Origin: [Phormidium] sp. LEGE 05292
Lineage (GTDB): Bacteria; Cyanobacteriota; Cyanobacteriia; Cyanobacteriales; Aerosakkonemataceae
DNA length: 64,000 bases
NCBI RefSeq assembly: GCF_015207735.1
Contig: NZ_JADEWG010000010.1
Coordinates: forward strand, 1 to 64,000
Reading direction: 5' to 3'
In this document: one piece after another, positions 1 to 9,830 of the stretch
How the letters are laid out: every line of letters starts with the position of its first letter
Numbering within the stretch: position 1 is the first letter of the stretch
The notes under the pieces: generated by a model
Told to the model about the DNA's origin: nothing
The model's input: only the letters and a program-made list of their open reading frames with translations
The model's database searches: none
Made by a program: the position numbers and the translations under genes

Positions 1-60
1 CAAGGGGACAAGGGGACAAGGGGACAAGGAGACAAGGAGACAAGGGGACAAGGGGACAAG
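1..60. repeat. Octamer tandem repeat (ACAAGGGG type)
   Basis: About seven copies of an 8-bp unit, ACAAGGGG with ACAAGGAG variants, run from the window edge. The same unit recurs at 24161-24221 and, in inverse orientation, at 56351-56401. This is the class known in cyanobacteria as short tandemly repeated repetitive sequences. The array may continue outside the window. Confidence 0.9.
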
Positions 61-79
61 AAGAAAATAAACTTTTAAT

Positions 80-208
80 CTTTCTTCCCTTCTGCCTTCT
101 GCCTTCTGCCTTCTGCCTTCTGCCTTTTTTCTCTTCTGCCTTCTGCCTTCTGCCTTCTGTCTTGTGCCTTCTGCCTTTCTTCTCTTGTGCCTTCTGCCTT
201 CTGCCTTT
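80..208. repeat. Heptamer tandem repeat (TGCCTTC type)
   Basis: Broken runs of the heptamer TGCCTTC, interrupted by T-rich spacers, fill the space downstream of the first gene. The same heptamer is seen at 24240-24353 and in inverse orientation (GAAGGCA) at 22723-22753. It contains no credible coding sequence. Confidence 0.85.
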
Positions 209-227
209 CCCAACTCAAAACTTTGTA

Positions 228-1400
228 CTAAAATTTGGGATGCTTAATTATGATATGGGATTTAGAATCAAAAGTGATTTCTCCTTGTTGCTGCAACATA
301 CTGAGTAAGCGGGTGACAGTAACTCTGGTGGTGCAGCAAGCACTTGCTAAATCTTCATGGATTAAACGCACACTTAAGCGCGTTCCTTCGGCTACAGGTT
401 CACCAAATTCTTGTTGTAAAAGTCGTAAAAGATTACGCAATCTGTCTTTGACTAATTTTTGACCAGAAATTGCTAACATTGCTTCTGTTTGTTTCAGTCT
501 TTGGCTGATTTTAGGAAACAAACTTTGGCTTAGGTTGGGATAAATAGTAATATCTGATAAGCAAATAGAGACTAACTCTACTCTGCTGGATAAAGCAGTT
601 GCTTGGTAAGTTTGTAATGAGGTAAGAGTGGAACCAAAAACCATTTCTTTTCCGGCAAATCCTATGAGTACTTCTTCGCCATTTTCGGTGATTGTGGTTA
701 GTTTGACTAATCCTTCAGAAACTAACCAAATTATGTCTTTAGATAGAGGAATAATTTCTCCTCTGTTATAAGCAAAGGAACGGCGTTCCAGATTGAAATC
801 ACAATCATTGCCTAGTACATTGTTATGCGATCGCTTTTCTTGGGAAATATCCCGCAACAACCAACGCAATTCGATTAAATTACCTTGACAATCAAATAAA
901 GGTGCTAACCGGAAAGCTACCTCAAATATTTCTCCGTGACGCGGCTGGATGCTAACTTCTATTTCTTGAATCCGGTCTTGATTTTGTAATTTGTTAAGTT
1001 CGCTACGAAATTTCAAACGGTCTGATTCGACAACGAAAACTATTAAAGGTTTACCTAGTAAAAACCTCTGTGGCACATTAAAAAAGTTGCAAGCTGCACG
1101 ATTAGCTTCTTGAATCGTTCCCCCAACATCAGTGACTAACTGAGCATCGGGTGTGAAATCAAACAAATTTTCATACCTCTGCCGTTCTGCTTCTATCTTC
1201 AGCCTTGTGCTAGCAAGTTCTTCATTTTGAATCATCAGTTCATCTACAGCTACTTGTAATTCTTCAGAAATCACTCCCAGTTCCTTTAAGGCTTGGGCTA
1301 GCATCTGTGATTGTGATGAACTAATGCCTGCATCTCGGAAAAGTTGATGTAATCTGCTATTGACTGTTTCTACTTGCCTGGTGAAAATATCAACGTTCAT
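228..1400 (-). CDS. PAS domain-containing Crp/Fnr-family transcriptional regulator
   Basis: The protein appears to join a PAS sensor to a Crp/Fnr-type regulator. The first ~75 residues are helical, a PAS domain follows (about residues 75-185 from this start), and then a cNMP-binding-like beta-roll (about 200-310). A C-terminal winged helix-turn-helix is shown by the recognition-helix segment TTRVTVTRLLSMLQQQGEI. An open frame extends upstream to a TTG at 1436, but the ATG at 1400 gives a more normal start, so I use it. The effector and targets cannot be told from sequence. The gene stands alone with repeats downstream. Family assignment is firm; calling it a redox or light sensor would be guesswork. 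Confidence 0.85.
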   Translation of the reverse strand: MNVDIFTRQVETVNSRLHQLFRDAGISSSQSQMLAQALKELGVISEELQVAVDELMIQNEELASTRLKIEAERQRYENLFDFTPDAQLVTDVGGTIQEANRAACNFFNVPQRFLLGKPLIVFVVESDRLKFRSELNKLQNQDRIQEIEVSIQPRHGEIFEVAFRLAPLFDCQGNLIELRWLLRDISQEKRSHNNVLGNDCDFNLERRSFAYNRGEIIPLSKDIIWLVSEGLVKLTTITENGEEVLIGFAGKEMVFGSTLTSLQTYQATALSSRVELVSICLSDITIYPNLSQSLFPKISQRLKQTEAMLAISGQKLVKDRLRNLLRLLQQEFGEPVAEGTRLSVRLIHEDLASACCTTRVTVTRLLSMLQQQGEITFDSKSHIIIKHPKF

Positions 1401-1685
1401 AATTTCTGTTAATTTAATGGATGCGATCTTAGGCAAGATTATAAAGAGTATTTTTTTTATTTAAAACTAGCTAATGGCAGATGTACTGGCAAGTCTATTT
1501 AAAAAAAAAAAAAAAGAATTAAATAGTCTCAAATGCTCTATTGGTGGACTATACAGCCGTTTATCACTAAATTTTTAAATGTTTACTTTTGCTAAGTTCC
1601 CATTTATTTTAAGGTTTTTTTAACTATTCACTTACTCTTATTATTTATATAGTAAATAGTCTATGTTAGTGTTGTACTGAGCAAA

Positions 1686-3635
1686 TTATTCAGCTTGGCT
1701 GAGGGGAAGCTCAATTAAAAACTCTGCGCCTTGGCCTAATTTAGAATGACATTCTATTTTTCCCCCATGTTTTTCCGTAATAATTTGCTTACTAATAGAT
1801 AATCCCAAACCTGTGCCTTTGCCTAAAGGTTTAGTGGTATAAAATGGTTCAAACAATTGGCACAAACTTTCTTCAGATATGCCTTGCCCATTATCCGCAA
1901 TGCGAATTCTTACCCAGTTTTTATCGACAGCTTCTGTACAAATGCGAATTGTTGGGGCTGGGAGATCTGGATCGTTTTCTTTGATTCTTTGTTCTAAGGC
2001 ATCAATGGAGTTACCTAATAAATTGATAAATACTTGGCTAAGTTGCCCCAAGGCACATTTCACTTGGGGTAATGTACTATAATTTTTAATGACTTGAATT
2101 TCTGGTCGATCGCCTTTTGCTTTCAACCGATGATGTAAAATTAACAGACTACTATCAATTCCTTTGTGAATATCCGCAAATTTCTTTTTCCCTTCATCCA
2201 TGCGAGAGAAATTGCGTAAACTCAAAGCAATTTCCCGAATTCGTTCGGAGCCAGCTGTCATTGCTGACATAATTTGTGGTAAATCTTCCTGGATGTAATC
2301 GAATTCTATTTCGGCTTTTTTGGCAATAATTTCTGGTGTTTCTTCGCCCAAAGTTTGCTCGTAAATAGCTAATAATTCTAGTAAATCTTTCACATATTGA
2401 ATCAGGTGAGGTAAATTATTAGAAATAGAGGTGACTGGGTTGTTAATTTCATGTGCTACGCCTGCTAACAATTGCCCCAAAGTAGACATTTTTTCCGTTT
2501 GAATTAGTTGCGATTGGGTTTGTTTAAGTTGATGCAAAGTTGCTGCTAATTCCGTTGCTTGTTTCCTCAGTTTGCCTTCTGAGTGACGCAAAGCTGCTTC
2601 AGCTTGTTTGCGTTCTGTAATGTCTTCAACTGTACCTTCGTAATAAAGTAAACTGCCATCATTGTCATAGACTGCACGGGCATTTTCTGAAACCCAAATA
2701 ATACTATGATCTCGGCGATATACTAGTGATTCAAACTGTGATATAGACCCTCTTTTTTCTATAGCACTCACAAATTCAGTACGACGATTAGGCTCAACAT
2801 AAACTTGTGTAGCAATATTAGTGATACTGTTAATCACTTCTTCTGGGGAGTTGTAGCCATAGATACGTGCTAAGGCAGGATTAACACTAATATATTTTCC
2901 ATTTGGTGTGGTTTGAAAAATCCCATCAAGAGCATTTTCAAAAATACAACGATATTTAATTTCAGCTTGCACAAGTGCGGTTGTTAATGATTCATGAATT
3001 TCTGATTGTGCTGTCATTAAATGATGTACATCTAATATTTGATATTCGCCTTGTTGATTTTCCACAGCAATAGGTTCGTAAAGTGATTCTGGCGATCGTT
3101 GTAAACACTGTTTAGCAGCCTCTACAATTTGAGTATGAATCGATAAAATTATAGTTTCTTGTTTAGTTAACTGGTAAATAGAGTTAATGGGTAGTTTAGA
3201 AAATAACTGCCAACTATGAGGACGACTCATATATTCAAAAAATATCCGTCGGGAAATTATTCCCACAAACTTATGGTCGTGAGTAATAACTATTCCCGGA
3301 AGTATAGGATTGGCTTTAAACATCTTCACTGCTTCCCCAACAGGAGAATTCCACTCAATCAGAGAGGTGTATAGCTGTAATTCTTCTAAAGTGGACTGAG
3401 GAAGCAGCATTCCTTTTTGCTTAACTAAAATATTTGTAGACGGGAAAACAGACACCATTGTTTCATCATCAATCACTTCTGTCATCTGCTGGTGCCAATG
3501 AATAGGGTTTGTATATTCCAGGTTAACGTTTTCCGCAGTTTGACTATTAATTGTTTGGCACAATTCTAATTCTTTCGGTTGCATTACCTGATAACTGTCA
3601 TCTTCCCAATAGCTATGATGCAGCTTTATTACCAT
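1686..3635 (-). CDS. PAS domain sensor histidine kinase with N-terminal CBS-like region
   Basis: A 649-residue kinase without transmembrane segments, so probably cytoplasmic. Residues about 65-190 look like a CBS-type pair (short hydrophobic strands and a VGIISRR segment). A PAS domain with its PAC extension follows (about 225-345), then a coiled coil, and a HisKA domain with the phospho-acceptor His395 in GVAHEINNP. The HATPase domain carries N, G1 and G2 boxes ([31 protein letters not shown]). It has no receiver domain and no adjacent response regulator, so its partner is unknown. The CBS call is inference; kinase and PAS are clear. Confidence 0.88.
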   Translation of the reverse strand: MVIKLHHSYWEDDSYQVMQPKELELCQTINSQTAENVNLEYTNPIHWHQQMTEVIDDETMVSVFPSTNILVKQKGMLLPQSTLEELQLYTSLIEWNSPVGEAVKMFKANPILPGIVITHDHKFVGIISRRIFFEYMSRPHSWQLFSKLPINSIYQLTKQETIILSIHTQIVEAAKQCLQRSPESLYEPIAVENQQGEYQILDVHHLMTAQSEIHESLTTALVQAEIKYRCIFENALDGIFQTTPNGKYISVNPALARIYGYNSPEEVINSITNIATQVYVEPNRRTEFVSAIEKRGSISQFESLVYRRDHSIIWVSENARAVYDNDGSLLYYEGTVEDITERKQAEAALRHSEGKLRKQATELAATLHQLKQTQSQLIQTEKMSTLGQLLAGVAHEINNPVTSISNNLPHLIQYVKDLLELLAIYEQTLGEETPEIIAKKAEIEFDYIQEDLPQIMSAMTAGSERIREIALSLRNFSRMDEGKKKFADIHKGIDSSLLILHHRLKAKGDRPEIQVIKNYSTLPQVKCALGQLSQVFINLLGNSIDALEQRIKENDPDLPAPTIRICTEAVDKNWVRIRIADNGQGISEESLCQLFEPFYTTKPLGKGTGLGLSISKQIITEKHGGKIECHSKLGQGAEFLIELPLSQAE

Positions 3636-4200
3636 AATACACCCGAATTTCTACTTAATCCTGAAAACAATTTAAAACAATTATTGATTTCTCTATACCA
3701 AAATTGTGTGATCTGGCTCACTAATAGGTTGTGACTTAAATCTATTTGACTTTCAATAAAAGTAGTACTTTAGATCGCTAGTAATTCTCTAAATATTTTC
3801 CTAATTTCTCGGAAAATCTCCCGGATTTAATATGAAATTAATTGTAGGTAGTTAGTTTATATGTAATATCAGACACATTAAAAATTCAGTGTTTCACTGC
3901 TTAAACACAAAAAGCTGTAACTGTAAATTTAATACATCAGCTAATCATCTATCAAAAGGTAGAAAAGCATTTATTCTTCAAGAAATAAGTTAAGAAATTT
4001 AATTTTATAGGTAATAAAAAACTCGCAATAAATCATGTAAGGATATCCCATGATTAGAACTACTTACGACTGCATAGCTGCTGTAAAAAAGCCTCTCCAA
4101 AAGAGAGGCATCTAGATAAGTTGTTCTACATTGAAATTGGTTTTTTGCTAAAGAGGAGAAAATTGCTTAAATTCTCTCCTCTGCTCTTGGAGCTCCTTTG
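3636..4200. other. Intergenic region without a recognisable gene
   Basis: AT-rich stretch between the stop of the repeat-rich membrane protein and the start of the histidine kinase, both on the minus strand. It presumably holds the kinase promoter. A terminator hairpin lies at 4085-4109. I see no credible ORF, RNA gene or larger repeat. Confidence 0.6.
4085..4109 (-). terminator. Rho-independent terminator after the 1050-residue membrane protein gene
   Basis: GCCTCTC and GAGAGGC form a perfect 7-bp stem with a 5-nt loop (4091-4109). Read on the minus strand it is followed by six T residues (4090-4085). It lies about 90 bp beyond the stop codon of the minus-strand gene ending at 4201. Confidence 0.8.
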
Positions 4201-7200
4201 TTACAGACTGGGAACGGCGAGGAAGCCAGCTACGGCGGCGCAAATGGCGGAAACAAAGGCGGTACCGAATAGCCACCAAGCGGCGTTTCGGGCGGCTTTG
4301 CGAGTTTCTTCGGCGCTTTTGGCTGCTTGTCGTTTTACGTCTTCGACGCGGCGTTGTGCTTCTAGTTGGATGCGTTCGGCGCGTTGCAGGACGGCGTTAC
4401 GTGCGCCTTCAATTTGGTCGATAATGCGGTTAGCATCGGCTTCGCTGATGTCTTCGCGGGAACTCATGATGGCGACTGCGGTATCGCGGTTAAAGTGTCC
4501 TAGTCGATCGCGTATGGCATCAAATCCTGCTTGCGGATCGTCAAATAATTTACGCACATCACGCTTGATTCCATCGTAGTTGAGTTCTGGTCGATCGAGC
4601 GAGTTTAAATAGTTGCGAATCCGAGCAAAAATGCCATCAATCACATCTTGAATGCGGCGTTGAATACTCCGCACTTGTTCGACAAACTGATCGCGAACGG
4701 AGATAATTTGATCGACGATTCTGGTAGCTTCTGCTTCGGAAATATCGGAACGTTGCGACATCAATTTAATTAAGGTGTCGCGATCGATCCGGGAAATGCG
4801 ATCGCCTAAACTATCCATTCCGGTGCGCGGATCGTGCAGCAACAAAGATAAATCTCGCTTGATACCTTCGGGATTTAAAGCATCTTTGCCAGTATTCCGT
4901 AAGTAATCTTCTAAAGTAGATTGGAAATCTTCGATTCTGGCTTGAGTTCTTTGTGCTAATCGACGCGGTGCTCTAACAATGCTGCGAATATTATCTTGGA
5001 TTTGATCGATAACTTGATTTACTTGTTCTTCGCTCAAATCTTTACGTTGACTGAGCAATTTTACTAAAGTATCTCGATCGACTTGAGATAATCTTTCGCG
5101 CAGTGCGATCGACCCTTCTTTAGGATTAGCAAATAGTGTGGCAAAATCCCTTCTAATTCCTTCTGGATTGAGTTCTTCTTTGCCAGTATTTCGCAGATAA
5201 TCAGAGATCGCATTTGTAACGCGATCGTATTGTTCTTTAGTTTTATCTACTGCGATTTGCGGTGCATGAGTTACACCACTCCAAATAGACTGCACTTGAT
5301 CGATAATTTGATTTGCTTGTTCTTCGCTCAAATCTTCACGTTGACTGAGCAATTTTACCAGCGTATCGCGATCGAATCGTGACAATCTAGCACGAATTAA
5401 AGGTAATGCAGCATTGGGATTACTTAATAGAATAGTTAACTCGCGTTTGATCGAGTCAGGATTTAATTCTTCCTTACCAGTATTCCGCAAGTAAGATTCT
5501 AAATTCAGCCACAATGCTTCAACTTGCGCTTTCGCTTGATCTTGAACTTTTTGTGCTTGAGAAAGTACACCATTGCGGGTATTTTCTAAATCACTAACGA
5601 TTCTTTCTGCTTCCTCTTGACTGATATCTGGTCGCTGACTGAGGAGTTGCACAAAAGTATCGCGATCGAAGTGAGAAAGGCGATCGCGCAATTGATCGTA
5701 TCCCGCTTGTGGATCGTCAATTAAAGTGCGGAAATCGCGCTTAATTCCTTCTGGGTTTAACTCTTCTTTCCCAGTATTTCGCAGATAATTTTCGACTCTG
5801 GTACGAACATCTTGATTTTGTTCTGTTCCTTCCGCTGTTTGCACTTGGCTAAGAACTTCCAGACGAATTGCTTCTAATTGCTCGGCAATTTCATTTCTGC
5901 GAACTGGAGTAATATCATCTCTTTGTTGCAGCAAATTCAGGAAGTCCGATCGACTTAATCTTTCTAATTGGCGACGCACTGCACTTGGATCGGCTTCGGG
6001 GTCATAAATTAGGGATCTAAATTCGTGGTTGATTGTTTCCCGATTTAAGTGCCAAGGATAGGAATTTAACAGGTAATTTTCCACATCCAACCTAATAGTA
6101 TTAGGCGTACTGGGAGGAAGTCCGGGAACTTTATCTTGTATCTGAGAACTAATTTGACTTGCGCCACTAGCAACTTGATCTTTAGCTTTCTTCAAGCGAT
6201 CCAAAATTGCTTCAATATCCAAATCGGAAAGGTCAGTTCTGCCTAATAATACTCCCATTGCGGTGTTCATGCCATATTGGACTGCTTGCTGCATGAAACC
6301 GGGAGTTTTTTCGGTTTGTTCTTGAGTACTTTGCTTCTGTTGACGCATTTCTTCGATTAATGTGTCAAGTTTGGCATTTAACTCTGGCGATCGCAATTCT
6401 TTAGTTTGAGCAGATTTCAGATAATTGATTAATTCACCCATTACGTCACGCTGAGGTGTTAATCTATTAACTGCTTGCTTCCAAGAATCTTCTAATGTAT
6501 CGACAATCCGATTAACATCTCGCTTAGAAAGTGCAGTATTATTTCCTACCAAATCGACAAAAGTTTGACGGTTAATTTTGCTTAATCCTTCACTACCTGC
6601 AACAGCAGCTAATTGCGGATCGTTGAGTACATTTTCAAATTCCCGTCTTAGTTTTGATACATCTAATTCTGGCGGACGTAAAGTTTGCAAATAATCTTCT
6701 AGGTTTTCTCTTATGGTGATTGGATCGATCGCACTTCCAATTTGTCTGCCAACAGCAGCAGCAGCGGCTTCTGCGGTAGAAACTATTTGATTAGAAGTCG
6801 CTTTTGCACCTAAAGCAGCAGCAGCAGTACCGACGATCGATTGAAAACCAGAAGCAGCAGTATTAATTACTGAACCAATTAAAGAACCTACTGCATTAGA
6901 ACTAGCCCAAACTAATAATAATAAGTAAGCTCCCCAAATTGTTAAGCCAATAATTGCACCTAGAACAGGACTTGTCACTAAGCTTAATTTAACTGCTAAG
7001 TAAGTAGCCCCTAGCACTGCTAAACTAACAGTTATTAATGTAGCTAATCCCAGCCACCAACTAATTTTTTTAACTGTAGTTCCCAAACTATCAGACTCAT
7101 CATTACGATCGGAATTTGAATCTGTTTCCCGACCTAATAAATAAGCTATGCCGAAGTTGGTTAATAGAAATTGAAAAGCAAAAGCAATTAATACCCCAGA

Positions 7201-7353
7201 AATTAAAGCCGCAAAAAATTGTGGCCCAGAAAATACCAATGCTGCTCTTTCTGGAGCAACTACTGGTGTCGTAGGTGTAACTGGTACTTCTATTTGAGCC
7301 AACCAAAATGGCAGCTTATTTAATCCCTGGTGCATATTCAAAATTTCAATCAT
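4201..7353 (-). CDS. Large membrane protein with seven internal repeats, function unknown
   Basis: 1050 residues. Three hydrophobic segments lie near the N-terminus (about 45-70, 98-122, 128-152) and one at the extreme C-terminus (WWLFGTAFVSAICAAVAGF). Between them are seven repeats of about 75 residues separated by helical linkers. The consensus is xYLRNTGKEELNPEGIKRD, then DPxxGxxxLRxRLSxFDRDT, then LLSQRxDISEEEANRIVDQI. Repeats 3 to 6 are most alike; 1, 2 and 7 are diverged. The arrangement suggests a membrane-anchored helical scaffold, but that is inference. I do not recognise the repeat as a named domain. It is a single gene with its own downstream terminator. Confidence 0.75.
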   Translation of the reverse strand: MIEILNMHQGLNKLPFWLAQIEVPVTPTTPVVAPERAALVFSGPQFFAALISGVLIAFAFQFLLTNFGIAYLLGRETDSNSDRNDESDSLGTTVKKISWWLGLATLITVSLAVLGATYLAVKLSLVTSPVLGAIIGLTIWGAYLLLLVWASSNAVGSLIGSVINTAASGFQSIVGTAAAALGAKATSNQIVSTAEAAAAAVGRQIGSAIDPITIRENLEDYLQTLRPPELDVSKLRREFENVLNDPQLAAVAGSEGLSKINRQTFVDLVGNNTALSKRDVNRIVDTLEDSWKQAVNRLTPQRDVMGELINYLKSAQTKELRSPELNAKLDTLIEEMRQQKQSTQEQTEKTPGFMQQAVQYGMNTAMGVLLGRTDLSDLDIEAILDRLKKAKDQVASGASQISSQIQDKVPGLPPSTPNTIRLDVENYLLNSYPWHLNRETINHEFRSLIYDPEADPSAVRRQLERLSRSDFLNLLQQRDDITPVRRNEIAEQLEAIRLEVLSQVQTAEGTEQNQDVRTRVENYLRNTGKEELNPEGIKRDFRTLIDDPQAGYDQLRDRLSHFDRDTFVQLLSQRPDISQEEAERIVSDLENTRNGVLSQAQKVQDQAKAQVEALWLNLESYLRNTGKEELNPDSIKRELTILLSNPNAALPLIRARLSRFDRDTLVKLLSQREDLSEEQANQIIDQVQSIWSGVTHAPQIAVDKTKEQYDRVTNAISDYLRNTGKEELNPEGIRRDFATLFANPKEGSIALRERLSQVDRDTLVKLLSQRKDLSEEQVNQVIDQIQDNIRSIVRAPRRLAQRTQARIEDFQSTLEDYLRNTGKDALNPEGIKRDLSLLLHDPRTGMDSLGDRISRIDRDTLIKLMSQRSDISEAEATRIVDQIISVRDQFVEQVRSIQRRIQDVIDGIFARIRNYLNSLDRPELNYDGIKRDVRKLFDDPQAGFDAIRDRLGHFNRDTAVAIMSSREDISEADANRIIDQIEGARNAVLQRAERIQLEAQRRVEDVKRQAAKSAEETRKAARNAAWWLFGTAFVSAICAAVAGFLAVPSL

Positions 7354-7740
7354 AGATAGTATTTACCTCTTCTCATGAAAGCTATTACACTGCATTTAAG
7401 GTGACACAGCTAAAAGCTTTATACTTTAGCAAAAACTAATGCCATATCGCTTAGATTCGCTGAATACGAGTATCAAAATCATCTCTCCCAGGTCTGAAAT
7501 TTTATATCTGAAGTGAATATAGTGATAAATTGCTTAATCTTTAATCAATAAAACTGTAAATTAAAATACTGGGTAGTAAACTTTATATTTTCTCACTTTC
7601 TATAGATAGACTTTTTAATAAGAAATAACTCTTTAAGATCGACCCTGAGATAGTCTAATCTCTGTGTCCAAAGACAGACTACTCACTATTTTGCGGTAGC
7701 TACTATGAGGGTGTTAGGCAATTGTTAAGGACTGTTAAGC
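7354..7740. other. Divergent intergenic region upstream of the Hli gene
   Basis: This 387-bp gap separates the divergent starts of the repeat-rich membrane protein and the hli gene, so it should carry both promoters. The hli start has an AAGGA ribosome-binding sequence about 9 nt upstream. No other gene is evident. Confidence 0.5.
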
Positions 7741-7944
7741 ATGGAAACTCGCACTCCTACTGATTTACCACCCGTAGCTACCGCATACAACGGTAAAGAC
7801 CGTAATGCTTTCTTATTTGGCTGGAATCCTCAAGCTGAACTGTGGAATGGTCGTTTAGCTATGATTGGCTTTTTAGCATACTTACTTTGGGATTTAGCCG
7901 GATATAGTGTACTGCGTGATGTACTCCACTTTATCGGATACTAA
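7741..7944 (+). CDS. High light-inducible protein (Hli/Scp, chlorophyll a/b-binding-like)
   Basis: A 67-residue one-helix thylakoid protein. It has the family's chlorophyll-binding signature, ELWNGRLAMIGF (about residues 35-46), followed by a hydrophobic helix. Members bind chlorophyll and carotenoids and protect photosystem assembly under high light or other stress. Length is normal for the family. It is monocistronic, with an AAGGA ribosome-binding site and its own terminator at 8005-8039. High-light induction is known for the family but not shown here. Confidence 0.95.
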   Translation: METRTPTDLPPVATAYNGKDRNAFLFGWNPQAELWNGRLAMIGFLAYLLWDLAGYSVLRDVLHFIGY

Positions 7945-8004
7945 CTTACATTTACAGCGTGTCCTGTTTTCTTAGACTCATTAAAATCTAACCTCCTCTC
8001 TTTT

Positions 8005-8039
8005 ACTGACGACTAAATTAAGCAAGTCGTCAGTTTTTT
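8005..8039 (+). terminator. Rho-independent terminator of the Hli gene
   Basis: A perfect 10-bp stem, ACTGACGACT with AGTCGTCAGT (8005-8014 and 8025-8034), is followed by a T tract to 8039, 60 bp after the hli stop. Confidence 0.9.
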
Positions 8040-8187
8040 ATGAAGTATTTACCCTTTTTTAGTTGCACTCTGAGAATACTGATTAATAATATCTTCTGCA
8101 AGATATATCGCTATTGATAGTTTTCTTAAAGCTGCTGAGAAATAACAATTGTTATAGAGGAGGCGCGTAAATTGAGGTATTTGTAAA

Positions 8188-8424
8188 GTGGAATTTCCTG
8201 GATACAATTTATTACCAACAAAGGAGTATGCCAAAAGTAGGGTAGTTGTCTACTATTATACAGGGCAATGGGTTCCAATTATGTTTCATCAATTAGTGGA
8301 TGCGATCGCCATTCATCGCAAAGCCAAAAAACAAGGAAAAGAACTATTTATTTTCCCTCCTGATGTTAACCCTAAAGATATTCAAGACGCTGGGATATTT
8401 ACCTCTAAATCAAAAAGCGGATAA
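8188..8424 (+). CDS. Small hypothetical protein
   Basis: A possible 78-residue protein from a GTG at 8188; an internal ATG at 8281 would give a 47-residue form. The C-terminal half (HRKAKKQGKELFIFPPDVN) looks protein-like, but I recognise no family. Its last 20 bases overlap the 3' end of the convergent permease gene. A purine-rich GAGGAGG near 8157 is too far from the GTG to be a good ribosome-binding site. It could equally be a chance ORF. Confidence 0.4.
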   Translation: MEFPGYNLLPTKEYAKSRVVVYYYTGQWVPIMFHQLVDAIAIHRKAKKQGKELFIFPPDVNPKDIQDAGIFTSKSKSG

Positions 8425-9742
8425 TTACATATAAAGCCGCAACAATTAACTGTAACATCATCACAGGAATGCCATAATGCAAAAACCTTTTAAAAGATAT
8501 GCGGCGACCATGTAATTCCGAAATTCCCGCAGCGACAATATTAGAAGAAGCCCCAACTAAAGTACCATTTCCTCCTAAAGTTGCGCCGAACATCATCGCA
8601 TAAAATAACGGCAAAACTTCGGCGGGAAATTGTCCAGTAAAATTTTGTGAAAGTACTTCAGGCGCAGCTAAACCTACATTAACTACATATTGTTTAAGTA
8701 ATGGTACCATTGCTACTACTAAAGGAATGTTAGGCACAACGCTAGAAAGTAGACCGACTAAAAATAGGATAACAATTGAGCCTAGCGCAATATTTTTGCC
8801 TAAAACTACTGCTAATACTCCTGATAAACTGCTCACAACACCCGTTTTTTCCAATCCTCCTATTAAGACAAATATGCACATAAAAAATATCAAAGTACTC
8901 CAATCTACATCTCGCAAGATGTTATTGACTGTATCTATCTTGCTATGATGAGAAAGTAGTAAAGCTAAAGCTGCACCCAACAAGGCAACTGTAGCTGGAG
9001 AAAGGGGGACTGGTAAAGTTTCTCCAACTACGAAAAATATTAATACAAATGCAATAATCAAACTTCCCACTGCTAAAACGCCGGGGTGATTAATTTGTGG
9101 GTGTGGTAATTGTTCTAAATTATCTAACTTTTTTTGCCAAATTTTGCGGAATAAAAACGGTAGGGTAGCTACTACTGTAAGTACTGCAATGACACCCCCT
9201 AAACTTAAGCGCGTTAGGTAATCTGTAAAGCTAATATTTACCGCATCACCAACTATAAAAGTTGCTGGATCGCCAACAATAGTTAATAATCCCGCACTAT
9301 TAGCAATGAACACCATTAAAATTAATAAAGGGACAAAATCGACTCCAACTTCCTCTGCCATTGGCGGCACTAAAGGTGCTAGCAACATTACTGTTGTGGC
9401 GTTTGGTAAAAAGGCACAAATAGGAGTAGTAATAGCCACAATACCCAGTAACAAACGATTTCCTCTCCCTTTAGCTAACAGGACTATTTGAGTCGCTAAG
9501 TAATCAAAAACTTTTGTGGGTTCAAAGGCTCTTACTAATACCATGACTCCAAAGAATAAACCTAAAGTACCGTGACTTTGACTAATATATCCAATGGCTT
9601 CTGTTAAAGTCATGACATTCAGTAAAACTAGGAGCAATGCACCTAAAAAGGCAGCAATTGTTAAGTGTATCCACTCAGTCATGACTAATAAAATTACACT
9701 AACAAATGTTGCTGTGGCAACTATAGCTTGCCAGCTTTCCAT
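8405..9742 (-). CDS. ArsB/NhaD (SLC13-like) family ion transporter
   Basis: A 445-residue integral membrane protein with about 11 to 12 hydrophobic segments. Two similar halves carry short loop motifs typical of the ion-transporter superfamily: FLPNATTVMLLAPL and ANSAGLLTIVGDPATF in the first half, and a related GNGTLVGASSN in the second. Members are sodium/proton antiporters of the NhaD type, arsenite permeases, or citrate and dicarboxylate carriers. The substrate cannot be assigned from sequence. No arsR- or arsC-like gene lies nearby, which argues weakly against a dedicated arsenite pump. It is transcribed on its own. Confidence 0.85.
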   Translation of the reverse strand: MESWQAIVATATFVSVILLVMTEWIHLTIAAFLGALLLVLLNVMTLTEAIGYISQSHGTLGLFFGVMVLVRAFEPTKVFDYLATQIVLLAKGRGNRLLLGIVAITTPICAFLPNATTVMLLAPLVPPMAEEVGVDFVPLLILMVFIANSAGLLTIVGDPATFIVGDAVNISFTDYLTRLSLGGVIAVLTVVATLPFLFRKIWQKKLDNLEQLPHPQINHPGVLAVGSLIIAFVLIFFVVGETLPVPLSPATVALLGAALALLLSHHSKIDTVNNILRDVDWSTLIFFMCIFVLIGGLEKTGVVSSLSGVLAVVLGKNIALGSIVILFLVGLLSSVVPNIPLVVAMVPLLKQYVVNVGLAAPEVLSQNFTGQFPAEVLPLFYAMMFGATLGGNGTLVGASSNIVAAGISELHGRRISFKRFLHYGIPVMMLQLIVAALYVIIRFLI

Positions 9743-9790
9743 AAATTACCTCTGTCTGAAGTGAGATATTTGGTTGCTTGAATAGTACAG

Positions 9791-9815
9791 AAAAAAACCA
9801 CCTGTGTAAAGGTGG
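9791..9815 (-). terminator. Terminator after the universal stress protein gene
   Basis: CCACCT and AGGTGG pair around a 6-nt loop (9798-9815). On the minus strand the stem is followed by seven T residues (9797-9791). It would end the transcript of the four-gene ABC/stress-protein operon. Confidence 0.7.
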
Positions 9816-9830
9816 ATAATGACTTATAGT

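Noticed and set aside
1-210. Possible CRISPR array in the repeat-rich left edge
   Set aside because: Units are 7-8 bp in direct tandem without spacers, which is not CRISPR structure.
4121-4579. 152-codon plus-strand frame
   Set aside because: It is antisense to the 3' end of the repeat-rich membrane protein and the translation is low-complexity.
8049-8234. 61-codon minus-strand frame
   Set aside because: No family resemblance, and it overlaps the start of another weak small ORF on the other strand.
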